Shown: in pieces, positions 39,575 to 46,837 of the stretch
Layout of the letters: each line of letters opens with the position of its first letter
Numbering within the stretch: position 1 is the first letter of the stretch
Source of the DNA: Akkermansia massiliensis
GTDB lineage: Bacteria > Verrucomicrobiota > Verrucomicrobiia > Verrucomicrobiales > Akkermansiaceae
Assembly: GCF_018847375.1 (NCBI RefSeq)
Contig: NZ_CP072036.1
Coordinates: 2,232,001 to 2,296,000 of the forward strand
Reading direction: 5' to 3'
Length of the DNA stretch: 64,000 nucleotides
Notes under the pieces: generated by a model
What the model was told of the DNA's origin: nothing
Database searches by the model: none
Seen by the model: only the letters and a program-made list of their open reading frames with translations
Position numbers and translations under genes: made by a program

Positions 39575-40162
39575 CTATTTTTTTACGGTTACGGGAAGCC
39601 CCGCAACCATGAAGTAAACTTCGTCCGCGCTTTTGGCTAGAAGCTGGTTGGCGATGCCAAGCCCGTCGCAGTAGTGGCGCGTTTCCGCGTCCGCCTGGCT
39701 GATGCCCATGCCGGTTTCAGAGGAGACCAGAACCCAGGGCACGGGGGATTGGGGGATAAGTTCCTTCAAGGCCTCTATTTCCTCAATCAGCGCTTCCTGG
39801 AACGGCTCGTAGTTCGTAGGGTCCTTCTGGGCGTACAGGGTATTGGAGGCGAGCAGGGTGACGCATTCCAGAATGACGCCGTCCACCTGGTCCAGCAGGC
39901 CGGATTCCCGGACGGCGGCGGCCACATGGCGGGGACATTCCAGCGTAAGCCAGCTTGCCGGGCGCCGTTCCCGGTGCTTGCGCACGCGGTATTCCATGGA
40001 TCCGGCTCCGGGCCACACCTCCGCCGTGGCGACGTACAGGATTTTTTCCCCGAATCCGGCGGCTATCTGTTCGGCGTATTGGCTTTTGCCGCTTCTGATG
40101 CCGCCCAGGACGAGCGTCATGCGTGCGGGATTGGCGTCAGTGTTTGGAGATGTAGCGTTCAT
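39575..40162 (-). CDS. cobU: Adenosylcobinamide kinase / guanylyltransferase
   Basis: Phosphorylates adenosylcobinamide and transfers GMP to make AdoCbi-GDP for nucleotide-loop assembly. 195 residues, normal length. P-loop GGIRSGKSQYAE near residue 20, then YVATAEVW, the HRERRPASW segment that carries the guanylylated His region, LECVTLL and VSSETGMGISQADAETRHYCDGLG. Its start overlaps the stop of cbiR by 26 bases. It is last gene of the minus-strand cobamide operon. Confidence 0.96.
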   Translation of the reverse strand: MNATSPNTDANPARMTLVLGGIRSGKSQYAEQIAAGFGEKILYVATAEVWPGAGSMEYRVRKHRERRPASWLTLECPRHVAAAVRESGLLDQVDGVILECVTLLASNTLYAQKDPTNYEPFQEALIEEIEALKELIPQSPVPWVLVSSETGMGISQADAETRHYCDGLGIANQLLAKSADEVYFMVAGLPVTVKK

Positions 40163-40952
40163 GGGATTCCAGCATGGCTTGGTGGGAGTTCAGAAAGTCG
40201 TCCAGGCTGAAGACTTCCAGAGTGATGAGGGGGGAGAAACGGATGTCCCACATGGGGTGGAGGATGGCGTCCAGCGTGGCGGCGGGCATGTGGTGCAGGG
40301 ATTTGTGGTCCCGTTTTTCCAGCCCGTGCAGGTGGCACATGCGTATGTCCGGCAGCCAGAGCGGCAGCAGTTCTTCCGGCCGCAGGCCTTCCTTCCAGAC
40401 ATGGCCTATGTCAAAGCAGCGGGAATGGGGCGTGGCGGAGACCAGCTTGTCCAGGTAGTCGGTCGGGTGGCGTTCCAGGTTTTCCAGGGCCAGGCATTCC
40501 GGCGCGGGCAGGTGGGGCGTGATTTGCTCCAGGCTGCGGAGGATGCTTTCCGTTTCACGCTCCGTAAGATAGGGGCGCATGTCCGGACCGGGAATGTGGT
40601 CCGTAACCACGTGCATGACCCACGTGTGGGGCTCCAGTTCTCGGGTCAGGTCAATGGCTCGGATGATGTTTTCCGTGTAGCGGCGCCCTGATTCCTCCGT
40701 GGCGAAGCCGCCATCCGTGGGCAGGTGGACGTTCCACTTGACCCCTGCATCCGCGGCGATTCCGGCCAGCTCCCGGATTTCCGCCGGGGTAATGAGTCCC
40801 TCCCCGTGGTCTCCGGCTTCCAGCAGGAGCAGGGCAATGTCATCCGCGTAATGGACGCATTCCCTGATGGCGGGGACGTAGTAGTCCGGGATGATGAAGG
40901 AGGTGCAGCCAATGCTGAGGCCCGGAACGCGGCATTTGTGCGGAGTTTTCAT
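40137..40952 (-). CDS. cbiR: Cobamide remodelling enzyme (AP endonuclease 2/TIM-barrel family)
   Basis: 271 residues from the ATG at 40952; the longer open frame to 41288 runs into cobS and is spurious. TIM barrel of the xylose isomerase-like/AP endonuclease 2 superfamily: SIGCTSFIIPDYYVPAI at the start, VHLPTDGGF, TWVMHVVTDHIPG, CLALENLERH, CFDIGHVWKEG, MCHLHGLEKRDH and LITLEVFSLDD, with His/Glu/Asp residues placed for metal binding. From established knowledge, A. muciniphila CbiR belongs to this superfamily and removes the lower ligand of cobamides so that another can be attached; its genes sit with cobamide salvage genes. Position between cobU and cobS (4-bp overlap with cobS) supports this strongly. 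Confidence 0.88.
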   Translation of the reverse strand: MKTPHKCRVPGLSIGCTSFIIPDYYVPAIRECVHYADDIALLLLEAGDHGEGLITPAEIRELAGIAADAGVKWNVHLPTDGGFATEESGRRYTENIIRAIDLTRELEPHTWVMHVVTDHIPGPDMRPYLTERETESILRSLEQITPHLPAPECLALENLERHPTDYLDKLVSATPHSRCFDIGHVWKEGLRPEELLPLWLPDIRMCHLHGLEKRDHKSLHHMPAATLDAILHPMWDIRFSPLITLEVFSLDDFLNSHQAMLESHERYISKH

Positions 40953-41689
40953 AAGGTGCAGAAGGTGAGCAGGACGAGCCATTCCGTGCATTCCACGGTG
41001 CAGCCGAACACGTCTCCGGTGACGCCTCCCAGGCGGCGGCGGGCATACAGGAGCAACGCCGTGGAACCGGCCAGGGCGGCAAGCAGCGCGTACAGCCCGT
41101 GCCACCCTGCCAGCGCGCAGGCAGCCAGGGTGACGGCGGCGGCTATCAGGGCGTGGACTGGGCGCGTCCCCTGCTTGAAGGCTTCCCCCATGCCGCCGGG
41201 GCGCGCGCCCGGAAAGCGCATGGCGATGAAGATCTGGCTGCGGGCCAGCAGCCCGGCCAGCGCGCACGCCGTGAGCAGAAGCTCCCATGAACCGAAGGCC
41301 GCCAAAGCCGCCAGCGCGGCGCCCTTGAAGGCCAGGTTAAAGAACAGGGCCGTGCCGCCGAAGGTGCCCAGGCGGGAGTCTTTCATGATTTCCAGCCTGC
41401 GTTCCCTCGGCACTTCCACGGGCAGTCCGTCCCCGCAGTCCGCCACTCCGTCCAGATGCAGGCCGCCCGTGATGGCTACCCAGCAGGCGCAGCCGATGAC
41501 GCCGCAGACCAGCGGGGGGAAGAGCAGGGTGGCCGCCCAGGTGAGGCCGCCTGCCAGCCCTCCCACGACGAGGCCGACCAGCGGGAGCCATGCGGAGATG
41601 CCGTTCAGGTCGTTTTGCAGCGGCCACGGGCCTACGGGCAGCCGGGTCAGGAAGCCGAAGGCGGAGCGGATGGTGGTAATGACGGCCAT
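40949..41689 (-). CDS. cobS: Adenosylcobinamide-GDP ribazoletransferase (cobalamin synthase)
   Basis: Integral membrane enzyme joining AdoCbi-GDP with alpha-ribazole(-phosphate). 246 residues, several hydrophobic helices. Family signature ITGGLHLDGVADCGDGL, then MKDSRLGTFG, the Asp-rich active site region. FGFLTRLPVGP at the N-terminus is typical. Overlaps cbiR by four bases (ATGA type); 20 bases separate it from cobT. Confidence 0.96.
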   Translation of the reverse strand: MAVITTIRSAFGFLTRLPVGPWPLQNDLNGISAWLPLVGLVVGGLAGGLTWAATLLFPPLVCGVIGCACWVAITGGLHLDGVADCGDGLPVEVPRERRLEIMKDSRLGTFGGTALFFNLAFKGAALAALAAFGSWELLLTACALAGLLARSQIFIAMRFPGARPGGMGEAFKQGTRPVHALIAAAVTLAACALAGWHGLYALLAALAGSTALLLYARRRLGGVTGDVFGCTVECTEWLVLLTFCTL

Positions 41690-41709
41690 GGTGCAGGGAA
41701 AGGGAATAT

Positions 41710-42750
41710 TTAGCGCGGAACGGTGATGTCCAGTTCCGGCAGGGTTTTCATTTCAGACAGCACGCGCGTGGCGGCGTCCAGCAGCGGAAAGAACAGGGCC
41801 GCTCCCGTGCCTTCCCCCAGGCAGAGGCCCAGGTCCATGTACATGGTGACGCCGATGTGGTCCATGATGAGCTTGTGCCCCGGTTCCGCGGAGTTGTGGG
41901 AGCCGATGAAGTACTGAGCCGCTTCCGGGCGTATGCCCTGGGCGATGGCAGCCGCCGCCCCGGCAATGAAGCCGTCAATGACGATGGGGACGCGCAGGGA
42001 GGCCGCGCCCAGCATCAGCCCGGCCATGGCCCCTATTTCCGGTCCTCCTACCTTCGCCAGCACGTCGATGGCGTCGGAAGGGTCGGGCTTGTTCAGGGCG
42101 ATTCCCTGTTCGATAAGCTCTATTTTTTTACGGATGACTTCTCCCTTGACGCCGGAGCCGCGCCCCGTCACGGTTTCCACCGGGGTGCCCGTGAGCACGG
42201 ACACGATGGCGGAAGAGGGCGTGGTATTGCCGATGCCCATTTCTCCGGCGGCCACGATGTCCAGCCCCCTGGCTTTTTCCTCCCGGGCCATGTCGATGCC
42301 CACTTGCAGGCATTCCAGCGCCTGTTCCCTCGTCATGGCCGGGCCCCTGCTGAAATCGTTGGCTCCGTGCATGACCTTTCTTTTCACCAGCCCCGGCAGG
42401 TCGCCGAAGTCGTAATTCACGCCCACGTCCACCACGGAGAGGCGGGCTCCCGCGTTGCGCGTGAAGGCGTTGATGGTGCCGCCGCCTTGAAGGAAGTTGC
42501 GGGTCTGGATGTAAGTGACGTCCGTGGATGTCAGGCTGAGGCCGTGGTCGGCAATGTGGTGGTCCGCGGCGAAGAGGACCACGGCCTTGTCCTTCAGGCG
42601 CGGCGCGGGATTGCCGGTCATGGCGGCAATCTGGATGGCTACGGGTTCCAGCTTCCCCAGCGCGAGGGGGGGCTTGGCCAGTATTTTCTGATGTTCCAGG
42701 GCGGTTTTGGCGGCCTGTTCGTCCAGCGGGGGAATATGCAGTTTGTTCAT
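41710..42750 (-). CDS. cobT: Nicotinate-nucleotide-dimethylbenzimidazole phosphoribosyltransferase
   Basis: Activates the lower-ligand base to its alpha-ribotide. 346 residues from the ATG at 42750 (MNKLHIPPLDEQAAK); the 24 residues before it in the open frame are not family-like. Signatures: KPPLALGKLE, VLFAADHHIADHGLS (the usual motif is AGDHGV), NAGARLSVVDVGVN, GEMGIGNTTPSSAI and GLMLGAA with the C-terminal MDLGLCLGEGTGA. Cytoplasmic. The preceding cbiB stop is five bases away. Confidence 0.96.
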   Translation of the reverse strand: MNKLHIPPLDEQAAKTALEHQKILAKPPLALGKLEPVAIQIAAMTGNPAPRLKDKAVVLFAADHHIADHGLSLTSTDVTYIQTRNFLQGGGTINAFTRNAGARLSVVDVGVNYDFGDLPGLVKRKVMHGANDFSRGPAMTREQALECLQVGIDMAREEKARGLDIVAAGEMGIGNTTPSSAIVSVLTGTPVETVTGRGSGVKGEVIRKKIELIEQGIALNKPDPSDAIDVLAKVGGPEIGAMAGLMLGAASLRVPIVIDGFIAGAAAAIAQGIRPEAAQYFIGSHNSAEPGHKLIMDHIGVTMYMDLGLCLGEGTGAALFFPLLDAATRVLSEMKTLPELDITVPR

Positions 42751-42755
42751 GATGG

Positions 42756-43739
42756 TCAGAAGAGGGTAATGAAGAAAAGGATGAGGGAGAAGATCAGCGT
42801 GCCCGCGGCGGCGGTTATCCACATGAGGCGTATGGCCAGGGCCAGGTCACTGACGGTGGCTTCCGTGCGCCCGGTTCCTATCCACGGATAGTCCGCAGGA
42901 ATCCCCTTGTAGGAGACCGGACCGCCGATGCGGAGGCCCAGCGCGCCCGCGAAGGCCGCCTCGCTCCAGGCGGAGTTTGGGCTGGCATGGGCGCGGCGGA
43001 AGGCCCAGCCCGTAGTGAGCGCCCTCCGGGCGGAGGTTCCCTTCACGAAGAGGGCCGCCAGGGAAATGCACGGCAGGATGAGGCGCGCGGGGATAAAGTT
43101 GAGCGCATCGTCCGTGCGGGCGGCAAAGGTGCCGAAGCGTCTGTACCGGTCGTTCTTTTTCCCCCACATGGCATCCAGAATATTGAAAACGCGGTGCGTC
43201 AGCGCGGCGAAGGCCGCGCCGAAAGGACCTCCTGCCAAACAGCCTGCTGTAGCCCAGAACAAGGTGGAAAAGACGCCGTCCGTCAGATTTTCCGCCACGC
43301 TTTCAATGGCCGCCCTGGCCATGCCGTGACGGTCCAGCCGTTCCGTGTCCCTCCCTACGATCATGGAAACGGCGTGCCGCGCCTCGCCGTCCTTCCCGCT
43401 GCGCAGGGCGTTCGCCACCCGCAGCGCATGTTCCGCCAGGCCGCGCGGGGCCATGCAGATGTAAATGACCAGAACGGCCGGAATCCAGGGAATCCATAGG
43501 GAGGATGAGAGGGAAAATAGAAGGAAAAATACCGCGCAGGCAAGCCATGCGGCGGCGCAGGTTCCTAAAGCCGCCGCCATCCCCGCCGTAAAAGTCCCTC
43601 CCCACAGCCGCCGCGCCAGGGTTTCCGCGCGACGCGCGCACCAGCCGATCAGGCAGACGGGATGGAACCTGTTGGGCGGGTCCCCCGCCAGAATATCCAG
43701 CAGAAGGGCCGCAGGCAGGATGAACGGGCACGGAAGCAT
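42756..43739 (-). CDS. cbiB: Adenosylcobinamide-phosphate synthase
   Basis: Membrane enzyme attaching (R)-1-amino-2-propanol O-phosphate to cobyric acid. 327 residues, multiple hydrophobic helices. LLLDILAGDPPNRFHPVCLIGW is the classical N-terminal CbiB signature; SMIVGRDTERLDRHGMARAA and SVAENLTDGVFSTLFWA follow, and PARL.. plus SPNSAWSEAAFAGALGLRIGG close it. Its product step uses what the N-terminal part of the next upstream gene makes. Three bases separate it from the cobD/cobQ stop. Confidence 0.96.
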   Translation of the reverse strand: MLPCPFILPAALLLDILAGDPPNRFHPVCLIGWCARRAETLARRLWGGTFTAGMAAALGTCAAAWLACAVFFLLFSLSSSLWIPWIPAVLVIYICMAPRGLAEHALRVANALRSGKDGEARHAVSMIVGRDTERLDRHGMARAAIESVAENLTDGVFSTLFWATAGCLAGGPFGAAFAALTHRVFNILDAMWGKKNDRYRRFGTFAARTDDALNFIPARLILPCISLAALFVKGTSARRALTTGWAFRRAHASPNSAWSEAAFAGALGLRIGGPVSYKGIPADYPWIGTGRTEATVSDLALAIRLMWITAAAGTLIFSLILFFITLF

Positions 43740-43742
43740 GGG

Positions 43743-46319
43743 TCAGCGTTTCAGTTGAAGAATACGGTAGATGGCCTTGAGGTCCACATGCTCCCGGACT
43801 ACGTCCGCCAGGCGGTCCAGCGCGCCGTCCAGGTCATAGGAGGCGTGCAGGGATGGATTGGGAGACAACCCGGAATCCACTCTGACCATGTTGATGAACG
43901 CGCGGCGGAACTGGTCGCCGTCCAGAATGCCGTGCAGGTACGTGGCCCAGATGCGGCCTTTGCCGTAGCCGCAGGGGGAGCCGTCTTCCCGGAACATGAT
44001 GGGGATGCTCGCTCCCTCATGGCGGGTGACGCCGTGGTGGATTTCATAGCCCGCCGCGGGAGGGGCCAGCGGCGTGCTTGCCCGGCGCACGTTGAGCAGG
44101 GTTTTGGCGGCGGCGAAGGTGGTGGAAAGTTCCAGCAACCCCAGCCCCGGCGTCTGTTCCTCTGCGGATTCCATGTGCAGAGGGTCCAGAATGTCCGTTC
44201 CCAGCATTTGCAGGCCGCCGCAGACGCCCAGCATCCACTTTCCCTGTTCAGCGTGCCGGCGGATGGGTTCTTCCATCCCCGCGGCGCGCAGTCCGGCCAG
44301 GTCCGCCGCCACGCTCTTGGTGCCGGGCAGGATGACCAGGTCCGGGTTCCCCCATTCCTCCCGAGTCCGCACCTGGCGGAGGCGAACGTCCGGCTCCGCC
44401 GCCAGCGGGGCGAAGTCCGTGAAGTTGGAGACATGGGCGGGCATCACTACGGCCACGTCCAGGCTGTCCGCGTGCTTGGCTTGCCCGTCCTGTTCAAAGG
44501 GCAGCGCGGCCCGGTCCTCTTCCGGAATGCTGATGTTCCGTATCATCGGGATGACGCCCAGCACGGGCTTGCCTGTACGGTCCAGCATGTAGCTGTGTGC
44601 CGGGGCCAGCAGCTCCGGGTCTCCGCGGAACTTGTTGACCACAAAACCCGCCAGCAGCTCTTTTTCCCAGGGGGTGAACGTCATCCACGTCCCCAGGAAG
44701 GAGGCGTACACGCCGCCCCGGTCAATGTCCCCGGTGAGCAGAACTTTGGCGCGCGCGTAGCGGGCCATGTTCATGTTCACCACGTCTGCGGATTTCAGGT
44801 TGATTTCTCCGGGGCTTCCGGCCCCTTCCAGGCACAGGACGTCATACTCGTCCGCCAGGGAATCGTACGCCCGGCGCACGTCCGGCCAGAAGCGCCTTTT
44901 GGCCGTAAAATATTCCCGCGCCTCCATGTGGCCCACGGCGCGCCCCAGCACGATCACCTGGGAGCCGGTGTTGGAATGGGGCTTGAGCAGGATGGGGTTC
45001 ATCCTGGCATCCGGGTCGATGCGGCAGGCCTGGGCCTGCACCATCTGGGCGCGGCCCATTTCCTCCCCCAGCGCGGTCACGCCGGAGTTGAGGGCCATGT
45101 TCTGCGCCTTGAACGGGGCCACCCGGTGGCCGTCCTGAAGAAAAATGCGGCACAGGGCCGCCGTGAGCACGCTTTTTCCAGCATCGGAGCAGGTGCCCTG
45201 AATCATCAGGGCCGGTTTGGGCAGTTTGCGGAGAATGGCGGGGCCGTCGCCCTTCAGCTCGGCCCGCAGGGCCTCTGCCAGCAGGGCGTGTTCCTCCGGC
45301 GTGCGAACGCCTGCACGGAACCAGCCGCCGTTTTCCAGCCCCGGATAATTGGAGCAGTCGCGCAGCGCGATGCCGTGGTTTTTCAGGAGCCGGGCGGCCA
45401 GGCCGGAAGGCGCCCCCGCCAGGCGGAAGAGCAGGAAGTTGGCTCCGGACGGGAGTACTGCGGCCCCCGGCAGGGCGGAAAGCCTGCGGAACAGGTCTTC
45501 CCGGCGTTCCCGGTTCAGGGAGCGTTCTCCGTCCGCCCATGAAGGCGGCTGTTCCAGCACGGCCCGCGCCGCCGCCGCCGCAAAGGCGTTCACGTTCCAC
45601 GCGGGCAGGGACTGCCTCAGCCGTTCCGCCAGCGGAGCGGCGCAGACGGAAAAGCCGCACCGGATACCGGCGATGCCGTAAAATTTGGTCAGAGAACGCA
45701 GGACAACCAGGTTGGGCAGAAGGGCCGCGTCACGGAGAAGCGATTCCGTTCCGTCCGCATAGTCAATGAAAGATTCGTCAATAATCCAGATGACTCCGGG
45801 GCGGTCCCGCACGGCCTGGCGCAGGGCCGGAACGTCCAGCAGGCCGCCGGACGGATTACAGGGATTCGCCAGGAAAACGGCGCTTCCGCCTGCGGCCTGT
45901 TCCGCCGTCAGGAGGGGTGACGGAATAAAGGAATTCCGTTCTTCCGTCCGGATGGAAAGAACGTCTGTGCCATGGCGCAGGCAGGCCAGCCTGTATTCGG
46001 AAAAAGCGGGTTCCGGAATAACGGCCCGTTTCAGTTCCAGCGCGCGCGGGAGGGCGTGAATCAGTTCGTTGGCTCCGTTGCCGAAGGTGAAGCAACCGGA
46101 AGGCAGCCCGTAATGAACCGCCGCCAGTTCCCGCAGCTCCGCCATGTCCGGGGAGGGGTAGGGAACGGCTGCATCCATGGCCTTCCACAGCGCGGAGGCA
46201 ATGAACTCCGGCATTCCCTCCGGCCTCAGGTTGACGCTGAAATCCAGAATCTCCCGTTCGGGCCGTCCGGCGTCCGCCGCCAGGGATTTTAAATCCCCTC
46301 CGTGTGAAAAACTGTTCAT
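43743..46319 (-). CDS. Fused threonine-phosphate decarboxylase (CobD) - cobyric acid synthase (CobQ)
   Basis: 858 residues with two complete enzymes in one chain. Residues 1 to about 360 are a fold-I PLP aminotransferase-like CobD: ANPCNPSG (151-158), the DESFIDY Asp, and SLTKFYGIAGIRCGF with Schiff-base K212; it makes aminopropanol phosphate from threonine phosphate. Residues about 368-858 are CobQ/CbiP: P-loop GTCSDAGKS (375-383), KAQNMALNSGV, LEGAGSPGEINL, LTGDIDRGGV, and a GATase with nucleophile C700 in GVCGGLQMLG and histidines of EIHHGVT; it amidates four corrin side chains. The junction is short (about 360-368). No frameshift or internal start suggests separation. First gene of the cob operon, divergent from the TonB receptor. 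Confidence 0.94.
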   Translation of the reverse strand: MNSFSHGGDLKSLAADAGRPEREILDFSVNLRPEGMPEFIASALWKAMDAAVPYPSPDMAELRELAAVHYGLPSGCFTFGNGANELIHALPRALELKRAVIPEPAFSEYRLACLRHGTDVLSIRTEERNSFIPSPLLTAEQAAGGSAVFLANPCNPSGGLLDVPALRQAVRDRPGVIWIIDESFIDYADGTESLLRDAALLPNLVVLRSLTKFYGIAGIRCGFSVCAAPLAERLRQSLPAWNVNAFAAAAARAVLEQPPSWADGERSLNRERREDLFRRLSALPGAAVLPSGANFLLFRLAGAPSGLAARLLKNHGIALRDCSNYPGLENGGWFRAGVRTPEEHALLAEALRAELKGDGPAILRKLPKPALMIQGTCSDAGKSVLTAALCRIFLQDGHRVAPFKAQNMALNSGVTALGEEMGRAQMVQAQACRIDPDARMNPILLKPHSNTGSQVIVLGRAVGHMEAREYFTAKRRFWPDVRRAYDSLADEYDVLCLEGAGSPGEINLKSADVVNMNMARYARAKVLLTGDIDRGGVYASFLGTWMTFTPWEKELLAGFVVNKFRGDPELLAPAHSYMLDRTGKPVLGVIPMIRNISIPEEDRAALPFEQDGQAKHADSLDVAVVMPAHVSNFTDFAPLAAEPDVRLRQVRTREEWGNPDLVILPGTKSVAADLAGLRAAGMEEPIRRHAEQGKWMLGVCGGLQMLGTDILDPLHMESAEEQTPGLGLLELSTTFAAAKTLLNVRRASTPLAPPAAGYEIHHGVTRHEGASIPIMFREDGSPCGYGKGRIWATYLHGILDGDQFRRAFINMVRVDSGLSPNPSLHASYDLDGALDRLADVVREHVDLKAIYRILQLKR

Positions 46320-46654
46320 GCCGTAGTAGTAGAGACCGGAATTCCGGACGTCCGCGCGTGCCGGGAAAAGGAAGGAAACGCCTTGAAGAAACAGTTTTTC
46401 CGGGAGTTGGGAACTCCGCTGAAAACGGAAATCCTTCCCCGCTGCGGGAAGGAGGGTGAAAGGCGCGTCATGGGCGCATCATGTCCTGTACGCGCCGGGG
46501 GTGACAAGACAAAAATGGAGAACTCCGGTTGGAAAAACGGGATGGCGTGCGGCGGCTGAAAAGAGGAAGCGTCCGCAAAGCGGCGGAATGTTCAAAGAAA
46601 AATTTTTTTGGCTTGTCATACCGGTCTCTTTGGTATTTCATCCGTCTCATGAAC
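46320..46654. other. Divergent control region of cob operon and TonB receptor
   Basis: No gene supported. It should contain the promoters for the cob operon (minus) and the receptor (plus). A cobalamin riboswitch is present only on the plus side; no matching core was seen on the minus strand in front of cobD/cobQ. Confidence 0.5.
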
Positions 46655-46825
46655 CCTTATGGGAAGGGTTACAGACCTCAGGGACGCCCGTAGCCGGGCA
46701 GGAAATAGATTGGGGAATACCGGTGTGAATCCGGAGCGGTACCGCCACTGTAAGCGAGCCTGTCTCGCAAGCCAGAAGACCAGCCTGTGGGGTTGTCCAA
46801 CTGTTCGGCGAGTTACCGAACGTAA
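46655..46825 (+). promoter_or_regulatory. Cobalamin riboswitch upstream of BtuB-like receptor
   Basis: Aptamer with GGGCAGGAAATAGATTGGGG, then AATACCGGTGTGAATCC, GGAGCGGTACCGCCACTGTA (46733-46752), a GCGAG...CTCGC hairpin and B12 box AAGCCAGAAGACCAGCC. GTTCGG/CCGAAC (46803-46821) after it may be the switching hairpin, as it lies 16 bases before the ATG. It should turn off receptor synthesis when cobalamin is plentiful. Confidence 0.94.
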
Positions 46826-46837
46826 GGCACCACAACC

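Noticed and set aside
40953..41288. N-terminal extension of the cbiR frame
   Set aside because: It lies within cobS in another frame and is Arg/Pro/Gly/His-rich shadow sequence; the real start is 40952.
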